A DNA stretch of 64,000 bases from Sphingomonas aurantiaca (GTDB lineage Bacteria; Pseudomonadota; Alphaproteobacteria; Sphingomonadales; Sphingomonadaceae): positions 479,105 through 543,104 of the forward strand of contig NZ_QAOG01000001.1 in assembly GCF_003050705.1 (NCBI RefSeq), read 5' to 3'. Positions 26,028-35,602 of this stretch are shown piece after piece. Both the position numbers and the translations under genes were made by a program. The first letter of the stretch is position 1. Every line of letters starts with the position of its first letter. The notes below the pieces were generated by a model. It had not been told where the DNA came from. It saw only the letters and a program-made list of their open reading frames with translations, and made no database searches.

Positions 26028-26923
26028 CCTCTCGCACTGTTTCCCCCGCCTTGGCCTTCGCCGTGGCCGCGCTCGGCATCGGGCTGTTCTCGATGATGGA
26101 CGCGGTGATGAAGTCGCTCGTGCTCGCGATCGGGGTCTATAATGCGCTGCTGTGGCGGCAGATGGTGAGCGTCGGGCTGGGGGCGGTGGCTTGGAGGCTG
26201 GGGAAGAGCGGGCGGCCGTCGGCGCGGGCGCTAAAGCTGCACTGCGCGCGCGGGCTGGTGACGACGGCGATGGCGGTGCTGTTCTTCTGGGGGCTCGCGC
26301 GCGTGCCGATGGCGCAAGCGATATCGTTGACCTACATCGCGCCGATCCTCGCGCTGCTGCTCGCGGCGGTGACGCTGGGCGAGCGGGTCGGGTGGAAGAC
26401 GGTCGTCGCGTCGATCGTCGCGCTGGGCGGCGTAGTGGTCGTGATGATCGGGCAGGGACGCGAGGTGCCCGGGCCCGAGACGTTGCTCGGCACGCTCTCG
26501 ATCCTCGGCTCGGCGGTGCTGTATGCGGTGAACCTGGTGATCGCGCGGTTGCAGAGCCAGGCGGCACGGCCGGGCGAAATCGCGTTCTTCCAAGCGCTCG
26601 TCATCGCCGCGACGCTCGCGCTGGCGGCATCATGGCTCGCGGTGGTGCCCGAGGCTGCGTCATGGCCCAAGCTGGTGCTCGCCGCGGGGCTGGCGACCGC
26701 GTCGTTGTGGCTGCTCGGCTGGGCCTATGCGCACGGTGACACGGGGTTTCTGGCGACCACCGAATACACCTCGTTCGTCTATGCCGCGGGCCTGGGTTTC
26801 CTGGTGTTCGGCGAGCGGGTATCGGCCTTTACGCTGGCGGGCGCGGCGGTCATCGTCGTCGCGTGCCTGTACGCGGCGCGGCGGCGTGACATCGCGCAAA
26901 CATCGATCGAGGCTACCGTATGA
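26024..26923 (+). CDS. EamA/DMT family transporter
   Basis: 299 residues, ten membrane helices in two EamA repeats (about 10-140 and 155-285). ARVPMAQAISLTYIAPILALLLAAVTLGERV is the typical end of the first repeat and TTEYTSFVYAAGLGFLVFGERV that of the second. Members export amino acids, nucleosides or other metabolites; the substrate is unknown. ATG overlaps the VapC stop, and its stop overlaps the GNAT gene. Confidence 0.9.
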   Translation: MTSRTVSPALAFAVAALGIGLFSMMDAVMKSLVLAIGVYNALLWRQMVSVGLGAVAWRLGKSGRPSARALKLHCARGLVTTAMAVLFFWGLARVPMAQAISLTYIAPILALLLAAVTLGERVGWKTVVASIVALGGVVVVMIGQGREVPGPETLLGTLSILGSAVLYAVNLVIARLQSQAARPGEIAFFQALVIAATLALAASWLAVVPEAASWPKLVLAAGLATASLWLLGWAYAHGDTGFLATTEYTSFVYAAGLGFLVFGERVSAFTLAGAAVIVVACLYAARRRDIAQTSIEATV

Positions 26924-27396
26924 CGCTTATCCGTTCCGCCACCCGCGCCGATGTCGGCACGATCCTGCGTTTCGTGCGCGAACTCGCCGCGTTCGAGCGC
27001 GAGCCGGATGCGGTCGAGGCGACCGAGCCGATGCTGGCGGAGGCGCTGTTCGGCGAGCGGCCGGCGGCGGAGGCGCTGATCGCGGAGAGCGCGGACGGCC
27101 CGCTCGGGTTCGCGTTGTTCTTCCACAATTTCTCGACCTGGACGGGCAAGCGCGGGCTGTATCTCGAGGATCTGTACGTGACGCCCGATGCGCGCGGGCA
27201 GGGGGTCGGGGGTGCGCTACTGGCGCATCTTGCCGGCATCGCGCTCGATCGCGGCTGCGCGCGGTTCGAATGGTCGGTGCTCGACTGGAATGCCGACGCC
27301 ATCGCCTTTTATCGCAAGGTCGGCGCGGTCGGGATGGAGGACTGGACGATCCAGCGGATGTCCGGGGAGGCTCTGGTACGGCTGGCGGGGCGGTAG
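26920..27396 (+). CDS. GNAT family N-acetyltransferase
   Basis: 158 residues. The GNAT acetyl-CoA site is seen in LYLEDLYVTPDARGQGVGGALLAHLAGIA (motif A, RGQGVG) and ARFEWSVLDWNADAIAFYRKVGAV (motif B). This subtype, with FFHNFSTWTGKRG, resembles the diamine or aminoalkylphosphonate acetyltransferase group (SpeG/SSAT2-like). Substrate not determined. Last gene of the vapC-eamA-gnat run. Confidence 0.88.
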   Translation: MTLIRSATRADVGTILRFVRELAAFEREPDAVEATEPMLAEALFGERPAAEALIAESADGPLGFALFFHNFSTWTGKRGLYLEDLYVTPDARGQGVGGALLAHLAGIALDRGCARFEWSVLDWNADAIAFYRKVGAVGMEDWTIQRMSGEALVRLAGR

Positions 27397-27414
27397 GTGC
27401 GGGCACGCGACGTC

Positions 27415-27480
27415 ACCGTGCCCTCACCCTTCCCACGGCAAGTGCCGCGGGCTGCTTCCCTCTCCCCTTCAGGGAGAGGG
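27415..27480. repeat. GC-rich inverted repeat between convergent genes
   Basis: CCCTCACCCTTCCCACGGCA and TGCTTCCCTCTCCCCTTCAG contain short inverted words (CCACGGCAAGTGCCGCGG; CCCTCTCCCCTTCAGGGAGAGGG) making two hairpins between the GNAT and ppa genes. Probably a bidirectional terminator related to the element at 20262. Confidence 0.75.
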
Positions 27481-27490
27481 AGACAGGCGA

Positions 27491-28069
27491 TCAGCGCCCT
27501 GCGGTTTCGTCCGCGTCCATCGGCTCTTCGCCCTTGGCCTTTTCCGCTTCGTAGCGCTCGATCGCCTCGATCGTGACGCGCTTGGCCTCGTCGGCGTCGC
27601 CCCACTTGCCGACCCGGACCCACTTCTTCTTCTCGAGGTCCTTATAGTGAGTGAAGAAATGCTCGATCTGCTCGAACACGATCTCGGGCATGTCGGCACG
27701 CTCGCCGATATTGGCGTAATAGGGGAACACCGAATCGACGGGGACGCAGACGAGCTTTTCGTCGCCGCCGGCCTCGTCCTCGAGGTTGAGCACCGCGATC
27801 GGGCGCGCGCGGACGACGCAGCCCGGGATGAACGGCGAGCGCGCGATCACGAGCGCGTCGAGCGGATCGCCATCGGGGCTCAGCGTGTGCGGCACGAAGC
27901 CATAGTTCGCGGGATAGCGCATCGGCGTGTGCAGGATGCGGTCGACGAACAGCGCGCCCGAAGCCTTGTCGAACTCGTACTTCACGGGCTCGCCGCCGGT
28001 CGGCACTTCGATGATGACGTTCAGGTCTTCGGGCGGGTTCTTGCCGGTCGGGATGAGATCGATACGCAT
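27491..28069 (-). CDS. ppa: Inorganic pyrophosphatase (family I)
   Basis: 192 residues from ATG 28069. It hydrolyses pyrophosphate to phosphate and drives biosynthetic reactions. Family I signature: EVPTGGEPVKYEFDKASG, PANYGFVPHTL and the metal-binding DGDPLDALV. It is slightly longer than the usual 175-180 residues because of a C-terminal acidic tail (AKGEEPMDADETAGR). The upstream frame to 28126 adds 19 residues with no family character. Confidence 0.96.
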   Translation of the reverse strand: MRIDLIPTGKNPPEDLNVIIEVPTGGEPVKYEFDKASGALFVDRILHTPMRYPANYGFVPHTLSPDGDPLDALVIARSPFIPGCVVRARPIAVLNLEDEAGGDEKLVCVPVDSVFPYYANIGERADMPEIVFEQIEHFFTHYKDLEKKKWVRVGKWGDADEAKRVTIEAIERYEAEKAKGEEPMDADETAGR

Positions 28070-28144
28070 GGCGGTCCTTTCGATATGACGATGCCGGCGC
28101 TCCACGATGTGGGGAGCGACCGGCACCGGTAAACTTGTTGCTGG

Positions 28145-30058
28145 TCAGCGCGGCATCAGCAGCCTGTCCAGCCCGCCGTCACCATTACCCACCTTCTGCA
28201 GGCGCGGATAGCGCGGGCCGTCATGGTAATCGAGCGTGATATCGCGAAAACGGTCGTTGTTCTTCACAGTAAGCCGGATCGGCTCCCTGGTGCCCTTGGC
28301 CGCCAGGATCGCCGCCTTGATGCGGTCGGACGAATAGGCCTCGGCGTTGACCGCCTCGATCTCGGTACCGACGTCGAGGCCGGCCTTGAACGCGGGGCTG
28401 TCCCAGATCGACGACGTCACGACACCGTCCTTGTTGATCACCATGCCCAGCGAATAGCTGACATCGGTGCCGCGCGTCTTTTCCGCCTGCTTGAGATACG
28501 GGCTCTGCTCGGGGCCGTAGACCAGCTTGTAGCCGTTCATCGCAAAGCCGTTGATCGGCGCGGGCTTGCCCGTCTCGGTCAGGCGCGTGTTGAGGAACGT
28601 CGCCCAGTCATACGGCACGATGCCGTCGAGCGTCTTGGCGACGTCGGCGAAGGTGTAGGTGAGCTCGCCATAATCGCCGTCGCGAACGCCGAAGAAGGCT
28701 CGCGCGAAATCGTCGATCGACTTGGTCCCGCCCGACTTCTGGCGGAGCATCGCGTCGACCTCCATCCAGACCATCAGCCCCTCGTTGTAGTAATCCTCCG
28801 AGCGCTGCCAGCTAGTCCAGCCCTTGGGCTTGCGCGCCGAGATCACCGGATCGTTGGTCGTGTCGATCAGCGGGCGCCATTCGCGACCCTTCGCGCTGTC
28901 ATAGATGCCGAGGATCGAGGCATAGCCGTCGAGCGTGTCCTGCTTGCTGACCAGCCCCGAGCGCGCCTGGAGGACATAGCCCCAGAACTGCGTCTGCCCC
29001 TCATACACCCACAAGAGCGAATCGCGCATCGGCGTGCGGAAATCGGGGGTCCACAGGTCCGCGCCGCGGCGGAACTTGCCGTCCCAGCTATGAGTGTATT
29101 CGTGCGGCAGCAGGTTGCGCGCGGCCGACGTCGTATCCCAGTCGGTGAAATAGCCGGGGCGGACGCCGTTCTCCGAGCTGCGATGATGCTCGAGGCCGAT
29201 GCCGCCGAGCTGATCGGTGATCGACAGCAGGAACTCGTAGCGATCATAATGCTGCGCGCCGAACGTCTTGACCGCCTGATCGACGAGCCGCTTGTGCGCG
29301 TCGATCTGCTCGGGCTTGGCGGCGAGCTGGTCGGGGCTGTCGGCGAAGACGTTGAGATCGACGCGGGGGCTGAGCGGCCAGACCTTGCCATATTTGCCCG
29401 CGAGCGTCGGCGAATCGACCAGGATCTCATAGTTGGTCGTGTCGTAGCTGTAGGTCGAGCCCGATACCTTGGCGGGCACCGCGCCCGCGGCGGTCCAGCC
29501 CGCCGGATAGGTCGCGGTCATCTTGATCGGGATCTGGCGCGTGTAATAGCCGGCCGGATACAGGCTGACGAGGTTCGGTTCGAGGCTGACCATCGTCGGC
29601 GTCATCACGATGCGGCCCTGGTCGCCCTTGGTCGCGGAGATGAACTGGAATTCGGCGACCAGCGTCCTGGCGCCCGCGGGGACATCGATGTGGAACGCGA
29701 AGACGTCGACCGGATCGCGCGTCCAGGGGAGGATCTTGCCGTTCGCGCGGATCACGAGGCCGGCGAGCTTCTCGATCTCGCCGCGGGGGCTGTGCGCGCC
29801 GGGGAGCCATTTCGGATAGAGCAACGCCATCGGCCCGGACTTGGCGACCGGGATCGTCTCCTTCACGCGGAAGATGCCGCGCTCGGTATCGGTCGCATCG
29901 ACGTCGAGCAGCAGCGTGCCGGGATAGGGGGTGTCGACCGCGTCGGGGATCGTGTCGACGAACGGGATCGGCTGCGGTGCGGTATTGCCGGCGGGGACCT
30001 GCGCCACCGCAGGAAGTGCAGACGCGAGCAGGGATGCGACGAGAAGCTTGCGGATCAA
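28145..30058 (-). CDS. M61 family glycyl aminopeptidase-like metallopeptidase
   Basis: 637 residues. Signal peptide (1-20, LLASALPAVAQ). The zinc motif HEYTH is at residues 319-323 in LLPHEYTHSWDGKFRRG, with a downstream Glu in LLWVYEGQTQFWG. A C-terminal PDZ domain (about 530-620: VSYSLGMVINKDGVV, GTEIEAVNAEAYSSD) completes the M61 layout. Members cleave N-terminal glycine and sometimes alanine from peptides; the protein should act in the periplasm. It stands alone between ppa and the YedI-like gene. Confidence 0.92.
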   Translation of the reverse strand: MIRKLLVASLLASALPAVAQVPAGNTAPQPIPFVDTIPDAVDTPYPGTLLLDVDATDTERGIFRVKETIPVAKSGPMALLYPKWLPGAHSPRGEIEKLAGLVIRANGKILPWTRDPVDVFAFHIDVPAGARTLVAEFQFISATKGDQGRIVMTPTMVSLEPNLVSLYPAGYYTRQIPIKMTATYPAGWTAAGAVPAKVSGSTYSYDTTNYEILVDSPTLAGKYGKVWPLSPRVDLNVFADSPDQLAAKPEQIDAHKRLVDQAVKTFGAQHYDRYEFLLSITDQLGGIGLEHHRSSENGVRPGYFTDWDTTSAARNLLPHEYTHSWDGKFRRGADLWTPDFRTPMRDSLLWVYEGQTQFWGYVLQARSGLVSKQDTLDGYASILGIYDSAKGREWRPLIDTTNDPVISARKPKGWTSWQRSEDYYNEGLMVWMEVDAMLRQKSGGTKSIDDFARAFFGVRDGDYGELTYTFADVAKTLDGIVPYDWATFLNTRLTETGKPAPINGFAMNGYKLVYGPEQSPYLKQAEKTRGTDVSYSLGMVINKDGVVTSSIWDSPAFKAGLDVGTEIEAVNAEAYSSDRIKAAILAAKGTREPIRLTVKNNDRFRDITLDYHDGPRYPRLQKVGNGDGGLDRLLMPR

Positions 30059-30179
30059 GGAAGGGCCTTCCGGCTGAGAGACGATGTCACAAGGTGTAAT
30101 CGTCAGAAAGGCCAGCCGTCCAGTCCTTTACCGGGGTCGTGCGGCTAGGCCCGACCCGCGGTCTTCACGGTCCTGCATT

Positions 30180-31115
30180 TCAGTGCGCCTTGGGCTTTTT
30201 CACCGCATGCAGGCCCAGCGCGATCGCGCCGCCGAGAATCAGCCCGACGATGCCGGAGAAGAACGCGTTCAACGCCCAGTTCACGGCGCCCTGCGCGAAC
30301 GGCACCGCGTGCGAAGCGGCCTGCGCGGTATCGTGGATCCAGTGCGGAATCGTCGTGAAGCCGAACTCCTCGATTCCGTGCACAATGATCTGCCCGCCGA
30401 CCCAGACCATCGCGGCGGTGCCGATCACCGACAGCGCGGACATGACGAGCGGCATGCCCTTCACGAGACCACGCCCGAGCGCCTGCACCGGCGCGCTGCT
30501 GCGCTGTGCGAGGTGGAGCCCGATATCATCCATCTTTACGATCAGCGCGACCACGCCATACACCGCGATCGTGATGACGATGCCGACGAGCGCGAGCACG
30601 ATCGCCTGCTCCCAGATCGGCTTGGTCGCGACGTCCGACAGCGCGATCACCATGATCTCGGCCGACAGGATGAAATCGGTGCGGATCGCGCCCGAGACCT
30701 TCTGGTCCTCCAGCGCCTTTGCGTCGGTCGGGACGTCAACCTCTTCCTCGGCATGACCGCCACCGACGGCCTCTAGGATCTTCTCGGCGCCCTCGAAGCA
30801 GAGGTAGGTGCCGCCGAGCATCAGCAACGGCGTCAGCAACCACGGCGCGAACGCGCTCAGCGCAAGTGCCGCGGGGAGGATGAAGACCAGCTTGTTGCGG
30901 AACGAGCCCAGCGCGATCTTCCAGATCATCGGCAGTTCGCGCTTGGGTTCGAAACCGACCATGTAGCGCGGGGTCACCGCCGCATCGTCGACCACCACGC
31001 CGATCGCCTTGCTGCCCGCCTTGCCGGTGGCCGCTGCGACATCGTCGAGGCTCGCGGCGGCGAGCTTCGTGATCCCGGCAATGTCGTCGAGCAGTGCGAC
31101 CAGTCCTGTGGGCAT
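30180..31115 (-). CDS. YedI-like DUF808 inner-membrane protein
   Basis: 311 residues from ATG 31115. PTGLVALLDDIAGITKLAAASLDDVAAATGKAGSKAIGVVVDDAAVTPRYMVGF (seen in pieces) is the invariant start of the DUF808/YedI family, followed by about six membrane helices. Function unknown. The frame remains open to 31295, but those residues are antisense to the next gene and have no family support. Confidence 0.92.
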   Translation of the reverse strand: MPTGLVALLDDIAGITKLAAASLDDVAAATGKAGSKAIGVVVDDAAVTPRYMVGFEPKRELPMIWKIALGSFRNKLVFILPAALALSAFAPWLLTPLLMLGGTYLCFEGAEKILEAVGGGHAEEEVDVPTDAKALEDQKVSGAIRTDFILSAEIMVIALSDVATKPIWEQAIVLALVGIVITIAVYGVVALIVKMDDIGLHLAQRSSAPVQALGRGLVKGMPLVMSALSVIGTAAMVWVGGQIIVHGIEEFGFTTIPHWIHDTAQAASHAVPFAQGAVNWALNAFFSGIVGLILGGAIALGLHAVKKPKAH

Positions 31116-31248
31116 CGAGGGTGTCCTTAGCGTGGGGTTGCGCGCTCGGTAACGTGACAGGATTGTCATGCAACGGCTTTCGCACTTGCGGTAGTGCATG
31201 GCACGCGGAATGGTTGCAGCCGACGCGACCCAAGCGACAGGACGGATC

Positions 31249-32274
31249 ATGACCCCACCCTTTATGAACGGCGACTTCATCACGAACCTGCCCAAGGCCG
31301 AACTCCACCTTCATATCGAGGGCAGCCTCGAGCCCGAACTGATGTTCGCGCTGGCCGAGCGCAACAAGGTGGCGATCCCGTTCAAGAGCGTCGAGGATGT
31401 CCGCGCGGCGTACAGCTTCACCAATCTTCAGACTTTTCTCGACATCTATTATGCCGGCGCCGCGGTGCTGCAGACCGAGGAGGATTTCCGCGATCTCGCG
31501 GTCGCCTATTTCGACCGGGTCGCAGAGGATGGTGTCGTCCATGCCGAGATCTTCTTCGATCCGCAGACTCACACGCATCGCGGCATTCCGTTCGACGTGG
31601 TCGCGCGCGGGCTGTTCGCAGGCATCGACGAGGCGCAGGCCAAGCACGGCATGAGCGTCGGGCTGATCATGAGCTTCCTGCGGCATCTCGATGAGGAGGA
31701 TGCATTCAAGACGTTCGCGCAGGCCGAGCCGTGGCTCGACCAGTTCATCGGCGTCGGGCTCGATTCGTCCGAGGTCGGGCATCCGCCGTCGAAGTTCGCC
31801 CGCGTGTTCGCGGCGGCTGGCGATGCCGGGCTGATGCTGTGCGCGCATGCCGGCGAGGAGGGGCCGCCCGCCTATATCCACGAGGCGCTCGACATCCTGC
31901 AGGTGGACCGGATCGACCATGGCAATCGCGCGCTGGAGGATCCGACGCTGGTCGCCCGGCTGGCGCGCGACGCGATGACTTTGACGGTGTGCCCGTTGTC
32001 CAACGTCGCGCTGCGCAACGTCGACCGGCTGGAGAACCATCCGATCGACCGGATGCTCGATCTCGGCCTGCGCGCGACGATCCATTCGGACGATCCGGCC
32101 TATTTCGGCGGCTATATCGGCGAGAATTTCCGGCAGACCGCGCGCGCCCGCAATCTCTCGCGCGACCAGGTCGTCATGCTTGCGCGGAACAGTTTTCTCG
32201 GCAGCTTTCTCGACGACGATTCGCTCAGCGGCCATCTCGCGACATTGGATGCGTACGTCAAAGCGCACGCATGA
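31249..32274 (+). CDS. Adenine deaminase (adenosine deaminase-like family)
   Basis: 341 residues, amidohydrolase fold. Zinc and substrate motifs: LPKAELHLHIEGSLEPELMF, FFDPQTHTHRGIPF, GLDSSEVGHPPSKF, HAGEEGPPAYIHEALD and HSDDPAYFGG. The exact SSEVGHPP and HAGEEGPP forms match the bacterial and fungal adenine deaminase subgroup rather than true adenosine deaminase, so adenine is the likelier substrate (inference from family knowledge). Product hypoxanthine enters purine salvage. ATG 31249 is chosen; ATG 31264 is possible. Overlaps the next gene by ATGA. Confidence 0.9.
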   Translation: MTPPFMNGDFITNLPKAELHLHIEGSLEPELMFALAERNKVAIPFKSVEDVRAAYSFTNLQTFLDIYYAGAAVLQTEEDFRDLAVAYFDRVAEDGVVHAEIFFDPQTHTHRGIPFDVVARGLFAGIDEAQAKHGMSVGLIMSFLRHLDEEDAFKTFAQAEPWLDQFIGVGLDSSEVGHPPSKFARVFAAAGDAGLMLCAHAGEEGPPAYIHEALDILQVDRIDHGNRALEDPTLVARLARDAMTLTVCPLSNVALRNVDRLENHPIDRMLDLGLRATIHSDDPAYFGGYIGENFRQTARARNLSRDQVVMLARNSFLGSFLDDDSLSGHLATLDAYVKAHA

Positions 32275-33251
32275 TCGCCCGCTTCCTGGCGGTCTTCGAG
32301 CCGTTCATCCTGATGCTGCTCGGTACCGTGGTGCTGGCGAGCCTGGTGCCTGCGCGCGGCGAGATGGCGATGATCGTCGGCTATGCGGCGGATGTCGGCA
32401 TCGTCCTGCTGTTCTTCCTGCACGGCGCCAAATTGTCGCGCGATGCGATCCTGTCGGGCTTGCGCAACTGGAAGCTGCATCTGGCGGTGCTGGCGGTGAC
32501 GTTCGTCGCGTTTCCGCTGTTCGGGCTCGGGCTCTCCGCGCTGCCGTTCGTCACCGGGCCGCTCGCGGCGGGGCTGTTGTTCCTGACCCTGCTGCCGTCG
32601 ACCGTGCAGTCGTCGATCGCGTTCACTGCGATCGCGCGCGGCAACGTCGCGGCGGCGGTGTGCAGCGCGTCCTTCTCCAACCTGCTCGGCATCCTGGTCA
32701 CGCCTGCGCTGGTCGCGTTGCTGATGCGCACCGCTGGCAGCGCCGGGATCTCGGTCGAGGGCGTCGAGAAAATCGTCGTGCAACTGCTCGTACCGTTCGT
32801 CGCCGGGCACCTGCTGCGGCCGTGGATCGGCGCTTGGGTCACGCGGCGCAAGGCGATGCTCACCATCGTCGATCGCGGATCGATCCTGCTGGTGGTCTAC
32901 AGCGCGTTCGGTGCCGCGGTGGTCGAGGGGCTGTGGAGCAGATTGTCGCTCGGCGACCTGATCCTGATCGGGCTACTGTGCGTCGCGCTGCTCGCCTTCG
33001 TGCTGGCGCTGACCTTCGCGGTGGCCCGCCTGATGAAGCTGCCGCGCGAGGATGCGATCGTGCTGCAATTCTGCGGGTCGAAGAAGAGCCTGGCGTCGGG
33101 CGTGCCGATGGCCGGCGTGCTGTTCCCGCCCGCGCAGGTCGGCGTGATCCTGCTCCCGCTGATGCTGTTCCACCAACTGCAATTGGTCGCCTGCGCGGTG
33201 ATCGCACGCCGCTATGCCGAGTCCGCCCCAAGCGATCTTGCCGCAGATTAA
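32271..33251 (+). CDS. Bile acid:sodium symporter-like transporter (SBF-like, YfeH type)
   Basis: 326 residues, nine or ten membrane helices. LLPSTVQSSIAFTAIARGNVAAAVCSASFSNLLGIL is the SBF-like core, and QFCGSKKSLASGVPMAGVLF is the second crossover motif typical of the PF13593 subgroup. It probably moves an organic anion with Na+ or H+; the substrate is unknown. It starts in the stop of the adenine deaminase gene and is likely co-expressed with it. Confidence 0.88.
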   Translation: MIARFLAVFEPFILMLLGTVVLASLVPARGEMAMIVGYAADVGIVLLFFLHGAKLSRDAILSGLRNWKLHLAVLAVTFVAFPLFGLGLSALPFVTGPLAAGLLFLTLLPSTVQSSIAFTAIARGNVAAAVCSASFSNLLGILVTPALVALLMRTAGSAGISVEGVEKIVVQLLVPFVAGHLLRPWIGAWVTRRKAMLTIVDRGSILLVVYSAFGAAVVEGLWSRLSLGDLILIGLLCVALLAFVLALTFAVARLMKLPREDAIVLQFCGSKKSLASGVPMAGVLFPPAQVGVILLPLMLFHQLQLVACAVIARRYAESAPSDLAAD

Positions 33252-33330
33252 TGCCGTAAGCGGTTGCAGGTATTTGCTTTGTTCCGCCGGGGGCGGCATG
33301 GTCGGCGCTCTTGAGGAGAGTTTCACCTAC

Positions 33331-35487
33331 ATGAGCGCGTCGAGCGATACTGCCAGTTCTGCCGGGGACGTGGGGCTGGACCTGACCGCGTGCGACCGCG
33401 AGCCGATCCATATTCCCGGTGCGATCCAGCCGCACGGCCTGTTGCTCGTCGCCGACGCCGCGACTCTCGCGATCGTCGCGGGCGCGGGCGATCTCGAAAC
33501 GCGGCTGGCCCCCGACTGGCTGGGCCGCGATCTGTCGGCGCTGCTGGCGCAGGACGTCGCCGCGACTTTGTCGGCCGATGAACCGATCGCCGGTGTCGCG
33601 ATCGCCGGGGTGCCGGTGGTGGGGCGGACCGAGCGGTTCGACGTCACGATCCACCGCGGCGCGGTGCATGTGATCGTCGAGCTCGAACCCGTCGAGGCCG
33701 AGCCGATGACCGCGGCCGGCATGCTCGGCCGGCTCAACGCGATGGCGATGACGTTCGAGCGCGCGAGCAACCTGCAAACGCTGTGCGAGCGTGCGGCGAC
33801 CGCGTTCCGGCAACTGACCGGCTTCGACCGGGTGATGGTCTATCGCTTCCTCGACGACGAGGCGGGCCGCGTGATGGCGGAGGACAAGGTCGCGGGCCTC
33901 GGCACGTTCCTCAACCATCATTTCCCCGCGTCGGACATCCCCCGGCAGGCACGGGCGCTGTACGTGCGCAATCGGACACGGACGATCCCGACGATCGCCT
34001 ATGCGCCCGCGGTGCTGCGGCCGGCCGGGTTCGAGACGCTCGATCTGAGCGACGTGGCGCTGCGCAGCGTCTCGCCGATCCATCTGCGCTATCTCGCCAA
34101 CATGGGGGTCGCGGCGTCGGCGTCGATCTCGATCGTCAAGGACGGGCTGCTCTGGGGCATGATCGCGTGCCACCACGGCACGCCGCGCGCGCTGACCCCC
34201 GATATCCGCGCGGCATCCGCGACACTGGCCGGCGGTCTCGCGCGGCAGATCCGTGCGAAGGAAGAGGCCGAGACGTATCGCGAGCGGTTGCGGCTGCGTG
34301 CGGCGGAGGATGCGATCCTGCCCAAGCTGGCGACCGACCCGGCACCGCGGACGATCGTCACGACTCTGCGCGACGAGCTGCGCATGCTGATGGACGGTGA
34401 TGGCTTTGCCTTCGTCCAGGGCCATTTTGTCGATACCGACGGCGCCTGCCCCCCTGACGACGATATTCGTGATCTTGCGGAATGGGCACGGACGCGCGGC
34501 GGGATCGAGCCGTTCGCGACGCATGAACTCGAATCGCTCTATCCGCGTGCCCGTGCCTATCGCGCGTGCGCGAGTGGCGTGCTCGCGCTGGCGCTGGTCG
34601 ACGAGGGCGCGATGCTGTTGTGGTTTCGCGCCGAGCAGATCGAGGAGGTCGAATGGGCCGGCAACCCGCACAAGGCGGTGTCGGTCGATCCGAACGCAGT
34701 GCTGACGCCCCGGACCTCGTTCGAATCCTGGACTCAGGCAGTCAGCGGGCGTTCGCGCCGCTGGACCCGCGAGGAGATCGAGGCCGCGCACCGGTTGCGC
34801 CGCGGATTCCACGATGCGCATATCAACCAGCGGTTGCGGCTGCTCAATGCCGACCTGCAACGCACGCTCGCCGACAAGGACGCGTTGATCGCGCAGAAGG
34901 ACGTCCTGATGAAGGAGGTCAATCACCGCGTACAGAACAGCCTCCAGCTGGTCGCCGCCTTCCTGTCGCTCCAGGCCAAGTCATCCGACGATGCCAAGGT
35001 TAGGGAGCATCTCGCCGAGGCACAGGCCAGGCTGTCGGCGGTCGCGCTGGTACATCGTCGTCTGTACCGCGACGACCAGGTCGAGTCGGTCGATCTGTCG
35101 CGCTATGTCGAGGAGCTGGCGGGCGACATGAAGACGTCGCTCGGCGAGGAATGGGCGGCGCAGATGACGCTCGATCTCGCCCCGGTGCTCGTCGCCACCG
35201 ATCTGGCGGTCAATATCGGGCTGGTGCTGACCGAGCTCGTCATCAACGCGAGCAAATATGCCTATGCCGGCCGCCCCGGCCCGATCGACATCATGCTCGA
35301 GCAGCATCGCAATCGCCTGCGCCTCGTCGTGGCCGATTCGGGTCGCGGCAAATCGGGGAGCCGGGTCGGGTTCGGCAGCCGGATGATGACCGCGATCGTC
35401 GCGGGGCTGTCGGGGACGATCGAGCATGATGACAACATGCCCGGCCTCCGCGTCATCCTGACCGTGCCGATCGACGAGCGAGTCTGA
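33331..35487 (+). CDS. bphP: Bacteriophytochrome sensor histidine kinase
   Basis: 718 residues. PAS-GAF-PHY photosensor then a HisKA_2-type kinase. Cys21 in TACDREPIHIPGAIQPHG is the biliverdin attachment site; FPASDIPRQAR (198-208) is the GAF pocket with Asp202; the PHY tongue region contains EWAGNPHK and PRTSFESW (460-467). His532 in EVNHRVQNSL is the phosphorylation site and VLTELVINASKYAYA the ATP-binding N box. It senses red and far-red light. ATG 33331 has GAGGAG about 12 bases upstream. No heme oxygenase or response regulator gene is adjacent. Confidence 0.94.
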   Translation: MSASSDTASSAGDVGLDLTACDREPIHIPGAIQPHGLLLVADAATLAIVAGAGDLETRLAPDWLGRDLSALLAQDVAATLSADEPIAGVAIAGVPVVGRTERFDVTIHRGAVHVIVELEPVEAEPMTAAGMLGRLNAMAMTFERASNLQTLCERAATAFRQLTGFDRVMVYRFLDDEAGRVMAEDKVAGLGTFLNHHFPASDIPRQARALYVRNRTRTIPTIAYAPAVLRPAGFETLDLSDVALRSVSPIHLRYLANMGVAASASISIVKDGLLWGMIACHHGTPRALTPDIRAASATLAGGLARQIRAKEEAETYRERLRLRAAEDAILPKLATDPAPRTIVTTLRDELRMLMDGDGFAFVQGHFVDTDGACPPDDDIRDLAEWARTRGGIEPFATHELESLYPRARAYRACASGVLALALVDEGAMLLWFRAEQIEEVEWAGNPHKAVSVDPNAVLTPRTSFESWTQAVSGRSRRWTREEIEAAHRLRRGFHDAHINQRLRLLNADLQRTLADKDALIAQKDVLMKEVNHRVQNSLQLVAAFLSLQAKSSDDAKVREHLAEAQARLSAVALVHRRLYRDDQVESVDLSRYVEELAGDMKTSLGEEWAAQMTLDLAPVLVATDLAVNIGLVLTELVINASKYAYAGRPGPIDIMLEQHRNRLRLVVADSGRGKSGSRVGFGSRMMTAIVAGLSGTIEHDDNMPGLRVILTVPIDERV

Positions 35488-35602
35488 CCTAGCTCTGGGA
35501 AAAACCGTTGCATGTCGGTCGGTTACGGCCGCGGTTTGGAACGGATGACGCGGCATGGGGTTGATGCGGCGAGTGGGGCACTCGCAACAGGAAATCTACC
35601 GC

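Noticed and set aside
32860..34926. Long minus-strand open frame opposite the bacteriophytochrome (688 codons)
   Set aside because: Same reason: antisense shadow of a strong gene, with Arg/Gly-rich nonsense composition.
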